Assembly (NCBI GenBank): GCA_003118195.1
Contig: BEXV01001378.1
Coordinates: 6,210 to 21,135 of the forward strand
Source: Hemicentrotus pulcherrimus
Taxonomy: Eukaryota > Echinodermata > Echinoidea > Camarodonta > Strongylocentrotidae
Length of the DNA stretch: 14,926 nucleotides
Reading direction: 5' to 3'
Of this stretch, positions 1 through 8,566 are shown in pieces. A program made the position numbers and the translations under genes. Every line of letters starts with the position of its first letter. Within the stretch, counting starts at the first letter, position 1. Below the pieces are notes generated by a model. It was not told where the DNA came from and did no database searches. It was given only the letters and a program-made list of their open reading frames with translations.

Positions 1-537
1 CTCAAGATGTCACATTAGGTTATGTATTTTATGCATATCATATAAAAGATCAAGATGTCATTATCTACCTGCTTTTCCTCTTCCCTGTGCTTGACTCGGA
101 TACATAGTCAACGTCAGTCTCCACTGTGGCCCTGTGACATCTTTTGTTTGCTTTTTCATAGTCATCTGTGGAAAATTGAGATTGACGCGCAATTAGTACT
201 TAAACTTGACTTAAAAGGTGACTGGGGAAATTTGATACATTAATGTCACATAGAACAGCCTATAACCCAGCCTAGAATTCCAAAAAATGCACCACCTTAC
301 CAGAAGTTCTATTGATTAAAGTGATTGGCTAGCTTTGCAAATAGCAGATCTAAAAAATTCTCAAACTAAATGAAACATGTGTATGGGTACATGTATTAGT
401 ACTCAAAAACCCTGAAAACTACCATTGTTTAGACTGAAAAGCTGTAAGTTCAACGCAAACCACGATTTTGTATAATACTGCGTCTCAGAGACCGTTACTC
501 GAGTTTTCAAATACTTCCCAAAGGTTTTATGACTTGA
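1..537. other. AT-rich spacer, no gene recognised
   Basis: No convincing coding region. The only long-enough open frame (55-243, plus) has no recognisable domain and an ordinary composition for AT-rich spacer. An 11-base word, tcaagatgtca, occurs twice (2-12 and 50-60). The word aaagtgattggcta at 318-331 reappears inverted at 2042-2055, on the far side of the element that follows. Confidence 0.5.
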
Positions 538-701
538 GACTCTCAGAGCCATATTTTAAAACTAGACATACATGTATAATACTTGTTTGGAACAAGTGTA
601 TAGGTGGGCTGGTCAACTAGACTCTCAGAGCCATATTTTAAAACTAGACATACATGTATAATACTTGTTTGGAACAAGTGTATAGGTGGGCTGGTCAACT
701 A
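538..701. repeat. Exact 82-bp tandem duplication
   Basis: Two head-to-tail copies, 538-619 and 620-701, match base for base by eye. Each starts gactctcagagcc and ends gggctggtcaacta. Each copy carries the word aggtgggctg (602-611 and 684-693), which is inverted at 1963-1972. The duplication therefore lies across the left boundary of the next element. Perfect identity suggests it is recent, or an assembly artefact. Confidence 0.95.
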
Positions 702-1437
702 AAATTTGACACAAAATAGAGCAAAAATAAGCGAGATACTGCTTAAAAACAATGCCATATAGAAAAATAATGTTAAGGAAATTAACCCTTCTTATTGTCT
801 CAGCTACAATATACTCAAAGCTCAGCGAAAACGAAACTAAAACGGCAGAGATATTGTTCACAAAAGACGGGAATGTAGAATCCAGTTTTGAGAAAAAGTC
901 ATGTCCCATAGAGAATACACGCAAAATGTGAAAAATTGACATGCCTCCTTTAATTGCAAAAATACGCCATTATGACTTTGTCAAAATGAAACATTGTGTT
1001 CACTGCATTTGGAGAGAAATGTCTCAGCTAGAACATATCAAAATTTGAAAGAAAATCGATCGATATTTACAGAGATACGATCAATTTTACATAAATATGC
1101 TGACGTCACAATATGCAAATTCGTATTTTGAGTTCCAAGGTCATTTTGATGATGTGACGATACACTTAATGGCCAAATGAGACATGAAATCATATTTCTG
1201 ACTCACACTCTATCTAAATATGGAAAAAATTAAGGGTCCCGGTTTGTCCAAAAGAGCTACAATGGATTTTGCATAGGCATGTTTTTGCCCATATATGCTA
1301 TGCATTATAAGAGCTCGCGCGCAAGGGCATTTATCTTGAATGGATTCTCATCAGGTTATTAATAGTGATAAAGAGATAAAAATGGTATCAAATTGTTTGA
1401 AAAAATATGGGAAATATCATAAAAGAAAAAAAATGGT

Positions 1438-1478
1438 GATTTTTATGTTGTGTAATGCGATTTTTATGTTGTGTAATG
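1438..1478. repeat. 21-bp tandem duplication
   Basis: The word gatttttatgttgtgtaatg occurs at 1438-1457 and again at 1459-1478, a period of 21 bases. It lies inside the candidate element and is probably a replication-slippage duplication. Confidence 0.9.
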
Positions 1479-1870
1479 ATCTAACGCGCGATTTTTCATA
1501 AAATGCTTAAAATGACCTGAAACGTATGCAAAATAAATTTGGGACGATTTTGAGCATTTTGAAATTTTCCGCGCGCACTGACGCACGGATGTACGCGCAC
1601 GCACATGTTTTTTTATCTGAAATTGACCGGACAGATATTGACCTTAATCATGATAAATATGAATGAGAAATGAGTTACCGTTATGAAGATATGATCATGA
1701 GTAATTTTTCAGAAAGTTTCACAAAATGGCGCCTAGATGACGTCATCAGTCAAGGTCAAGGTTGAAAACCTTACCATGTTTTGTTCATATGCCTTTACAT
1801 ATGTGTGCCAAATTTCAAGGTATTTGATTGAACCATTTTAAAGTTATTTTGTTAACAAAAAAGTGGTTCA

Positions 1871-1921
1871 AAATAAGAAAAATAAGAAAAATAAATAAAT
1901 AATAAATAATAATAATAATAA
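1871..1921. repeat. AT-rich microsatellite (AAATA/AATA/AAT)n
   Basis: Runs of aataaga, aaataaat and then (aat)n fill this stretch directly before the terminal hairpin of the candidate element. It could be part of the element's 3' tail. Confidence 0.9.
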
Positions 1922-1943
1922 AGGCAATTTTAACAAAAATAAA

Positions 1944-1972
1944 AGGTGGTCTGTATTAGATACAGCCCACCT
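1944..1972. repeat. Terminal hairpin of the 602-1972 element
   Basis: Arms 1944-1956 (aggtggtctgtat) and 1960-1972 (atacagcccacct) pair over 13 bases with one mismatch and a 3-base loop (tag). The right arm is also the partner of the left-end word at 602-611. One sequence can thus form either a local hairpin or a long-range foldback. Confidence 0.85.
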
Positions 1973-2300
1973 GATTATACCTTGCATGTTTATACCATTT
2001 TCAAGTAACAGAATTAGATATTTTTGAATTCCAAACAATGTTAGCCAATCACTTTTATTAGTTCGACCAATATAGATGCTTTCGGTAACTTTCCCTATAC
2101 TGTTGTTTGACTTTAAGCCCCACTGTCCTAGTTGTATCTACTTGCTCTCTCTATATGGTAAACTTCCCCGATCAGTGCCTGTTGGTCCCGATGATCCTCT
2201 AATTCTTATGTTATTTGAGAGCTGAGTTGATGAGATAGCCATCTGTCAGTGACCTTCCATCCTAGCCACACTAGTGTTGATAAGCTTTAAAAGAATCCTT
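1973..2300. other. Spacer between two elements, no gene recognised
   Basis: Mixed-composition spacer. I see no coding region. It contains the palindromic word cactagtg near 2269-2276, which resembles a CACTA end, but no partner was found on the right side of the window. Confidence 0.4.
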
Positions 2301-3086
2301 TAAAGCCCAAGTCCACTCCAAAAATAACTAACTTTCAATAGAACCAGAAAAATCAGACAAACCAATCAAAAAAAGTTTGAGCAAAATCGGATAACTACAT
2401 GTAATAAGAAAGTTATGAATTTTTAATGACATGAAAAACTTGGAAAATCACTACACAAATTGGCAACTCACTCATGAGTCTGTGACATATGGTCCTCACT
2501 ATGCACTAATTATTTCCTGTATATTAATAATACAAATTTCCTATTTTCACCCTAAGAATCCTATATCTTCACACCAGCATCCAAGTGAGATTGTTAGTAA
2601 TATGCGTTTGTGTGGATGCACAAATATAGAGGATTTTTTGTCGAATTAAATCATGAAAAAAAAAAAGAATTTTGACAAACTATTTATATAAAAATCAATA
2701 ATTATGAAATACAATATTCATAAAATAGTATCAATTCTTCAAAATTCATAAAGTTTTTGGGAAATGTCACACACACAATATGATACAAATTATATAACCT
2801 GGGCAAAGGTATGGGGAAATCAAGTTTTGGGGGATAAAAAGGGAAATTGATTGGATTAAACTATGTAAAGCAATTGATAAGTTGTGAGGACATGACGTCA
2901 CAAATTGATAACCACCTAAGCAATTTTTGTTGTAAATCTCATTGTTCCATAGTTTTACATACTTTTTCAAAAAATCATAACTTTCTTATTAGCTATCCGA
3001 TTTTGCTCAAACTTTTTTTGATTTGGTTGTCTGATTTTTCTGCTTTTATTAAAAGTTACTTATTTTTCGAGTGGACTTGTCCTTTA
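2301..3086. mobile_element. ~790-bp foldback element (MITE-like) with ~115-bp inverted ends
   Basis: The left arm (about 2301-2425) and right arm (about 2969-3086) are imperfect reverse complements over roughly 115 bases. Shared words include aagtccactc, agaaaaatcagacaa, tcaaaaaaagtttgagcaaa, atcggata and taataagaaagttatga. Small indels separate them; for example acatg is present only in the left arm. The middle is AT-rich and non-coding. The word aatcctt flanks the left end directly (2294-2300) and recurs six bases beyond the right end (3093-3099), so a 7-bp target duplication is possible but not clean. The element has no transposase. From memory, related sequences are abundant in echinoderm DNA; its superfamily is unknown to me. 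Confidence 0.85.
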
Positions 3087-3100
3087 GAAAATAATCCTTG

Positions 3101-3262
3101 ATTTAGCTCATGCTATGGGTACCTGGTAGGAATTTATTCCTTGAAATGCTAGAGCGCCGTATGGCAGCCGTGCTAAAGCCAGGGTAATAATCGGGAGTGC
3201 CAGGAGGGTCAAATCTGACTGACATGAGCGCTATACAAGAACCCACTATTATTATTTATTAT
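3101..3262 (+). mobile_element. SINE/LINE-like retroposon 3' end with (ATT)n tail
   Basis: The segment ends with gagcgctatacaagaaccc followed by attattatttattattatg. The pattern GCGCTATA(T/C)AA plus a short microsatellite is typical of CR1/L2-type LINE 3' tails and of SINEs that borrow them. The body contains gggtcaaatctga near 3206, which loosely resembles a tRNA B box (GGTTCAANYCC), but no matching A box is obvious. The orientation is set by the tail. The exact family is not identified. Confidence 0.55.
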
Positions 3263-3709
3263 TATGCTGCAATGATAATTATAAACATTTAGGTCAGTCA
3301 GGAACCCCATGACTTTTACAAGCCGATCGCCTGTCTGATTATCAGGATATTTATGACTTCGGGCTGACACGCGATGACAAAAGGTCACGTGACTTTGTAA
3401 CCATAAGTCCCATTTTTGAAAAAAAAAAACGTTTTAAAAGATGCGTAAGATTCCGAAGAAAAAAGTCATGAAAAGAAAATTTTATTTTATTATTTCAATT
3501 TATTTTCAAGCTTCTTCACAAGTCCTCAGACAAAAATGTAGAGTTTTCTGTAAAATGCAACATAAATAGCATTTTTGGTAATTAATTAGGCTATAAAAAA
3601 AATTTGCATATTAGGAAAAAACAAATTAGACCATCTTGTTCCTTATGTAAATATCTACGAACATGCAAATATTCGTTTTCACTGGACATTCAACGGCCGG
3701 GATCATGAA
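3263..3709. other. AT-rich spacer with diverged copy of the 10.9-kb repeat
   Basis: No gene recognised. The stretch at about 3350-3480 (ttcgggctgac, gtgactttgtaa, aagtcccattttt, then aaaagatg, gattc and gaaaaaagt) follows the same order of words as 10925-11030 and 12570-12630. It is likely a third, older copy of that repeat. The rest is A/T-rich. Confidence 0.4.
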
Positions 3710-3729
3710 GGGGGGGGGGGGGGGGGGGN
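3710..3729. repeat. Poly-G run ending in an undetermined base
   Basis: At least 19 G residues precede the only N in the window (position 3729). The run length is probably unreliable, and a collapsed or missing segment cannot be excluded here. Confidence 0.9.
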
Positions 3730-3888
3730 CAAGTCAGTGAGGTGCTCAGAATAGCCCAGTACAGTATAGGGTGAAACCATCCCTTTAGTAATATAATGCA
3801 ATCATTTAATATGATGCAAGTTCTTCTTCTGAAAATGAAGTTAATTGATTTGAACAATGTACTCAAATATTTAAAATTGTAGACCTAC

Positions 3889-4126
3889 CTGTGCTGAACA
3901 GGACCTTCACTTTCCACGAACTCCAAGTTGTCGGGTCTGGGGAAGCATTGGACAGGATCATTTTTTTGACTTTTTCACTGCTGCGGGTCACAGGCCAGTA
4001 GGCTTTACACCATTGAGGCCCGTCGCGACTGTGGAGCCAGGCATGGTGTACGACTGCCACCCCCGGGGGTTCCTCTTCTGCAAACTCTACAACCACAAAC
4101 TTCTTTTCAGCACTGCCTTCGGCCAT
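3889..4126 (-). CDS. Probable first coding exon, DUF4806/BEN-associated N-terminal domain type
   Basis: The exon reads from ATG at 4126 down to 3889 and gives 79 complete codons plus one base. The peptide begins MAEGSAEKKFVVVEFAEEE and continues with AVVHHAWL, CKAYWP and WKVKVLFST. It stops at an excellent donor (CAG|GTAGGT, intron starting at 3888, phase 1); just past the donor the frame soon ends. The order 'VVEF ... VV..WL ... C.YWP ... W..y.VkVl' recalls the N-terminal domain I associate with invertebrate DUF4806 and BEN-domain proteins, which are often DNA-binding or repeat-linked. I chose ATG 4126 over the more upstream ATG at 4189 because the intervening residues are hydrophobic and low-complexity, and because a pyrimidine tract and AG lie just before 4126. 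No downstream exon was found between 1 and 3888. It lies on the same strand as the transposase gene, 1.2 kb beyond its stop. Confidence 0.6.
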
Positions 4127-5324
4127 CTCTTTTGTGTTTAGTAGGAAGAAAAGTAAATATATTGCCAATTTTCCATATTTTTCTTGCAAAAATTGTTAAG
4201 ACTCATAATTTTGGAAACTCTAGCAGTTTTGTAGATAAATGCCACATCAACCAAAGTGAATTTGCATAATTTGCAGAGTGCCTGATTTCCACAACAACAT
4301 ATGATCTCTCGTATTGGGCAATTCAGTAGTAACAATGTGACACTTCCTTCTTTAAAGTTTAAATTCAAAGGAAAGTAGAAAACACAATAAAAATGTTAAC
4401 ATCTATGACTAGCTGTCGTGAAGGCAGCATCTATCAAAACCAAACCTACTGTATCTAATAATGTCTTTCCTGTTTGTATTTTTTGCAAAATATTTGGTAT
4501 TCAGTAATAATTCAATAACAATAAATATGATCATCGTCATTATTGTCAGTACTTGTCTTCTTTACAACTATAGGAAAGGGTCCAATCCATGGACCTACAA
4601 TGTACATTGTAAGGCACAACAGTGGCGACATTAAAAAAACTACACATAGATCGAGTGCACAAAGACTGTCATGGATTGCCCTGATATTACACTAGCCATA
4701 ATAGAAACCCCATTGCTACATTAGATCTTATGGCCCTGTTCTCCGGCAGTTCTAAGTACTTCCCATATTATAGTCTAGCTCTTCAGGCTCATGACTCATA
4801 AGATACTCTAATAAGACGAGCCTAACCCTAACATCACAGATTCTATCATTACCATGACTGATCCTGGACACCAAATGTTATCATCATACTGTATGTGTAA
4901 TGATATGTAATCAGTGAATTTACAGAAATTAAGACTTTCAACATAGCAATCATGCCAGAATGATGAAGCGTACTACGTACTTTTTGAGCTAAACTTCCGG
5001 TAAATTATAAGAATATTGATGAATGTGGCATCAGTTGGTAAAAAAAATAGTGTTTTACAAGAAAATTACGATTATTTTGTTTTTGTCCATTGTTGTTTTT
5101 TTTTTCCCCTCTTTGAAATGTCAAAATTGGGGTGCGGCCTATGCCGCAGTGCGGCCTTATCGCTGGCAAATAGTTTTTTTTTTTTTTACTGTTAAAGATG
5201 ATGGTTAAGACTTAAGAGAATCAGAAGACATTGAAAAATAAATGTTATACACTAAAACAAGGTTTCCAGGCTGGCTGCCAACAAACATTTACCACTTTAT
5301 CCCGGGTAGTAGGAAAGCTCAAGT
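4127..5324. other. Spacer between transposase stop and downstream exon
   Basis: No coding region is convincing. On the minus strand this would hold the 3' untranslated region of the transposase gene and the promoter or 5' intron of the 3889-4126 exon. On that strand the sequence tttacttttcttcctactaa, followed by acacaaaagag and then ATG (near 4127-4155), could be a branch site, pyrimidine tract and acceptor. A perfect 16-bp palindrome, tacaatgtacattgta, sits at 4596-4611. Poly-T runs lie near 5095-5105 and 5174-5187. No clear AATAAA follows the transposase stop on the minus strand. Confidence 0.4.
5130..5170. repeat. Overlapping TGCGGC/GCCGCA hairpins
   Basis: The sequence reads tgcggc-ctat-gccgca-g-tgcggc-cttatcgc. 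The middle GCCGCA can pair with either TGCGGC flank, giving two mutually exclusive stems, and gtgcggcct occurs twice as a direct repeat. It is GC-rich inside a T-rich neighbourhood bounded by poly-T. It may be a recombination or element edge; function unknown. Confidence 0.7.
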
Positions 5325-7541
5325 TCAAAGTGTGTGCAGAAGAGCAGCTGACATGTACATGCCAGTCCGTCTGTTAGTGTTGCCATCTGCAATAGGCAAA
5401 GGGAGGAGGACACACTTTCCCCTTATCTCTGATGCTGGGGCAAATTCAACTTGCCAGTGCAAGTCACACACTCTACGAATGCCAATTTCTTGAGAAGGAA
5501 GAGGATATGTAAAAAAGTTGTTGCATGTCCTGAACCTAGTGTAAACGACATATTCAGTACCATCACGCACAACTATATTTTTCACAATTGCAACTTCCCC
5601 ACGTACATTTATACAATTGTCACCATGACTGTTTCTTATACAACCGACCTCACAATTCAGCTCTCGATATTGACAAGAGCCAAGAAGTTCATGCGGTACA
5701 GGACCATTTCTGTGTTGCCCTTTCAACCTTTCAATCTTTTTCTGCGACTTCTGTCTCACATTAGAATGTTCCCTTTCGGAGATCCTACGGACAACTTGTT
5801 GAAGAGGTTGCGAAGGTTTTCTCACCATTTTCTTTATTTTTCCAAGATGGTTTTCAAATGGAAAAGCAGATACATTGTCCAGGGGCCCATATCGAAGAGC
5901 ATCTTGGGGAAGATGGATCAGGCTGTGAACGTTGTATACAACATTTTCTTGTCCGTAGAGGCCTTGAAAGTGCTGAACAAAGTTGATCAGAAGTACTTCA
6001 GCATGTTGTATTAGAGCAGGCTTACACAGAGACGGACTCAACAGGATATGAACTGCAGCTGACAAGAGCAAAAAGTTCTTGTACATTTCATCAGGAAGAA
6101 TTTTCGACAACACAACTGGGCCTGTGTACAAGAGAAATAGTCTGTATTCTGTAGCCTTCCATCTGTCGACTTCTATCAAAGACCTAGGTTTCCGAGCAAA
6201 TTCTCGAGGAATGAATCCTTTCAGAGAAAGCAACCTCTCTGATACTTCATTTATTGCTCGCCCACCTATTCGACATCTCAATGATCCTTTCTTCCACAGC
6301 ATGATTAATCTACGAGTTACCCCAAGACAAATTAAGTGCATATAGTCTAGAGGAAACTGTGACACTAAATTGACTGGTATGTTCAAGAGTGGGGATTGTC
6401 CGGTTTGGTGGTGTTCATAGGCCAGTTCGGAGAACAAATCATCCGTTCGTAAAGGAGAATCTGTGGATGGAAATGTTACCCTAGAATGTGTATACTGTCC
6501 ACGCTGGGTGCATCGCTCACAACTGTAATAGCCAGAATGACCTTTAATTTGCTTGATAAAAGCCCTTGCTGGTGCATCACATATGAAAGCGGATATATCA
6601 ACAGGAATATTAATTCCTGAGTAGTTCACACCAGTTTCTCTCAGTGAACAAACATCTTCGATGAAGAATGATAAATATTCATGGACATCACATGGTTTGG
6701 AATTGCCATAATATATACCTATGACAAATGGGTTCTTCATGGGCAAGGATTTGATAAGACCAAGTATAGGCCATACTTGTCCAGAGGAACTTTTGAAGAT
6801 TGGCAAGCCATCAATGTTAATGTCAATCATTACTTGTGGCAACATTTCAGCATGAACATTGCAAGAAGAAAGCTCAGATAAAATACATTCTTTCAAACCA
6901 AAATGATAGTATTCACCACCAGCTAGCTTCATTACACTTTTTTTCACATCAGTAGATAAAAGTGTTCTTGGATCTTTAGGAAGGTTTGGAAAATCAGGTC
7001 TTAGGGCAGTTAATAAACCTGCAATGGCAGCATGAGACACATCGTGTTGGAATTCGTTGGCCCACTGACATAAACGATCCTCCAAAGTTTGTGAATCATT
7101 CTCATCACTTTCACTGTCAAAATCTTCATTGCCATCAATTACATCATCTACTTGTATTTCAAATTCTTCCTGGTTGAAACCAGCTGCAGCTTCAACGTGT
7201 AGTTCTACATCGTCATGATCGGATTCTGAAGATTGAAATAAATTGCCTGTACCAGACTCATATTCTGTATTTGGAGTTGATGGCGAGCCAATCTGATCAT
7301 GGTCTTGCAGGGCTTGCTCTGGTTCAGAGTCTGGATCATGATGTATGTCCAGATCTAAATCATGATCACTTAGTGTCTGGTCTTCTAAGTTGACAATGTT
7401 AAGACCCATGTGCTGCCCTGAAATAATTTCGCCATGGTCATGATGGTTTGGAGGCTCATTTAATCCCTGTAATTCAGCATCCACCACTGCACATGCTCTT
7501 CGCCGCACAGTCCACCTGGATGGGTCACTTGCACTTGCCAT
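5325..7541 (-). CDS. tnp2-like (CACTA/EnSpm, CMC superfamily) DDE transposase, apparently intact
   Basis: This single uninterrupted frame of 738 residues runs from ATG 7541 to TGA 5325. Residues 40-160 are acidic and low in complexity. A helical segment follows (about 155-200: LEDRLCQWANEF, LPKDPRTLLST), then YYHFGL at 211-216. The catalytic core shows DINIDGLPIFKSS (D244 probable first D), ICDAPARAF (D322 probable second D), a CERC pair (C341, C344), LDYMHLICLGV (399-407), NVHSLIHL (H539 and H543) and FPFENHLGKIKK (E563 probable third acid). The C(2)C plus H(3)H arrangement is the published hallmark of CMC transposases. The end (about 660-738: FFTYPLPS, KCVLLPLP, ALLHTL) matches the usual C-terminus of invertebrate and fish relatives as I recall them, so it looks complete. 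Function: cut-and-paste transposition in the nucleus, or a domesticated DNA-binding role. No frameshift or stop is seen. Terminal inverted repeats were not located. Confidence 0.9.
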   Translation of the reverse strand: MASASDPSRWTVRRRACAVVDAELQGLNEPPNHHDHGEIISGQHMGLNIVNLEDQTLSDHDLDLDIHHDPDSEPEQALQDHDQIGSPSTPNTEYESGTGNLFQSSESDHDDVELHVEAAAGFNQEEFEIQVDDVIDGNEDFDSESDENDSQTLEDRLCQWANEFQHDVSHAAIAGLLTALRPDFPNLPKDPRTLLSTDVKKSVMKLAGGEYYHFGLKECILSELSSCNVHAEMLPQVMIDINIDGLPIFKSSSGQVWPILGLIKSLPMKNPFVIGIYYGNSKPCDVHEYLSFFIEDVCSLRETGVNYSGINIPVDISAFICDAPARAFIKQIKGHSGYYSCERCTQRGQYTHSRVTFPSTDSPLRTDDLFSELAYEHHQTGQSPLLNIPVNLVSQFPLDYMHLICLGVTRRLIMLWKKGSLRCRIGGRAINEVSERLLSLKGFIPREFARKPRSLIEVDRWKATEYRLFLLYTGPVVLSKILPDEMYKNFLLLSAAVHILLSPSLCKPALIQHAEVLLINFVQHFQGLYGQENVVYNVHSLIHLPQDALRYGPLDNVSAFPFENHLGKIKKMVRKPSQPLQQVVRRISEREHSNVRQKSQKKIERLKGQHRNGPVPHELLGSCQYRELNCEVGCIRNSHGDNCINVRGEVAIVKNIVVRDGTEYVVYTRFRTCNNFFTYPLPSQEIGIRRVCDLHWQVEFAPASEIRGKCVLLPLPIADGNTNRRTGMYMSAALLHTL

Positions 7542-7919
7542 TAAAAGTGATGAACTTGAGTTACAATATCAAAAGTTCAAGTTTAATATTAAGTGTTGGT
7601 ATATCTACACAGTAAAACTAACAGAGCTTTGACCCACACCAAAAAAAAAAAAAAAAGTGCACCTCCACTCCAGATCGGCGTTAAATAAAACTACAGTCAA
7701 CTCACTTGAATACTAAATTAATGCCTACATGTATATCACCATTTGAAGTGTCCTTTTCTTATTAAACATCCTGTAGGTCTTGGCCTGAAAGACGTTTTAA
7801 ATCAATCTTTGTGTAATTATACCACAGCAATATCAACTTGGTATGGCCTATAGAGGGGTCTATGCGATCTACTGGCACCTTTCCCAAATGTACATGTACA
7901 TGGAGAAAAATACAGCTGT
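7542..7919. other. Upstream flank of transposase, no second gene
   Basis: This covers the 5' flank of the minus-strand transposase. It contains a 16-base poly-A run (7641-7656). A weak acceptor-like sequence (ctcaag on the minus strand, near 7559) lies just before the ATG and could join to an untranslated upstream exon, but this is not demonstrable. No TATA box is convincing. Confidence 0.4.
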
Positions 7920-8144
7920 AAAGACAAATTTTCCTGTATAGCCTATCTAAGAGGCCAAAACATGAGGATGGACAAGGAGCAAACTTGCAGCCTTGCACAT
8001 TTCAACATCCGCAAATATAGCTTCACACACCGTGTAGTCGACACCTTGAATAAACTACCAATGTCGGCAGTGAATGCACCAACCATAAACAGCTTTAAAC
8101 AGAGGTGGATGCCTATCTTTTTTCAACAAGTTTACTACTTGTAA
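7920..8144 (+). pseudogene. LINE (CR1/Jockey-like) ORF2 C-terminal fragment
   Basis: The plus-strand frame reads LRGQNMRMDKEQ, then NIRKYSFTHRVVDTLNKLP, then NAPTINSFKQRW, and stops at 8142-8144. The order 'tRGH..K... / F..RVv..WN.LP / v.A.s.n.FK..ld' is the conserved tail of the reverse-transcriptase ORF of CR1/Jockey-type non-LTR retrotransposons; here L replaces the usual W of WNkLP. The frame stays open upstream to about 7852, but nothing recognisable precedes 7920. It is a 5'-truncated insertion, as such elements usually are, lying antisense to the transposase and about 0.4 kb upstream of its start. It is not functional alone. Confidence 0.7.
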
Positions 8145-8566
8145 TTACAGGTTTATAGATCTAGGCCTAGCAGGTGATAATCTTGTTGAGTCTTCCCACA
8201 GATCCAGCGATGGACATATAGTATTAGGAACAAACTCTTTGCAGTGTTGTGCTGATGAAGTATGGGAGGGCATTACAAGACTAAGGAGCCCAAAAAGGCA
8301 GGTGAATACAGGTGAATATACAAAAGGTATGCCTGAATTTTCTCTATTTGTGTACACAGTGATTTGCCATAGGCCTGTATAGGCTATAGGAGTATAGTGT
8401 TGGAATGGCTCTTTCGCTCTGGCAAGTGCAAGAAGGTGAACACGTATTGGCAACAGCCTCGATCGATCTAGACTCAACCTTTGCAGCGACACAGACACAG
8501 ACTCGTTTCACTCGGGCTCAAAGAAAAGTCAACATTACCTGGCTGAACTGCGAAACAATTGCAGAA
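8145..8566. other. Spacer, possible untranslated exon of the minus-strand gene
   Basis: No protein gene recognised. A 117-codon minus-strand frame covers 8145-8498 but shows no family motif. On the minus strand a short stretch (about 8567 down to 8540) is bounded by gcgtcattgcag and by ccag|gtaatgt, so it could be a small 5' untranslated exon of the transposase transcript. This is a weak inference from two splice-like words. Confidence 0.3.

Larger units (their letters stand above)
602..1972. mobile_element. Candidate ~1.37-kb non-autonomous DNA element
   Basis: The left word aggtgggctg (602-611, repeated at 684-693) is the exact reverse complement of cagcccacct at 1963-1972. Just outside, gtata(t) precedes the left word, and gattatac follows the right one, which extends the inversion imperfectly. 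The right end is a strong hairpin (1944-1972) preceded by an AT-rich microsatellite. The interior (about 950-1860) is AT-rich with islands of CG-rich words (acgcgcgc, gcgcgcactgacgcac) and repeated tgacgtca motifs (gctgacgtcac near 1100, gatgacgtcatc near 1738). No transposase is encoded. Short ends plus a right-end hairpin would suit a Helentron/Helitron2-type derivative or an unusual TIR element. The class is undecided, and no target duplication was identified. Confidence 0.5.

Noticed and set aside
625..942. 105-codon minus-strand open frame
   Set aside because: It overlaps the tandem duplication and the candidate element; its residues show no domain and its composition is that of AT-rich spacer.
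318..2055. 14-base inverted pair aaagtgattggcta / tagccaatcacttt bracketing the first element
   Set aside because: Placed well outside the better-supported ends (602/1972) and not extended by further similarity; probably chance or an older flank duplication.
2269..2276. cactagtg as a left CACTA-type end
   Set aside because: No matching inverted end was found on the right side of the transposase; the word is a short palindrome that can occur by chance.
5451..6014. 187-codon plus-strand open frame
   Set aside because: It is the antisense shadow of the transposase gene, which has clear family motifs on the other strand.
8145..8498. 117-codon minus-strand open frame
   Set aside because: No recognised motif and no splice or start context; probably chance.
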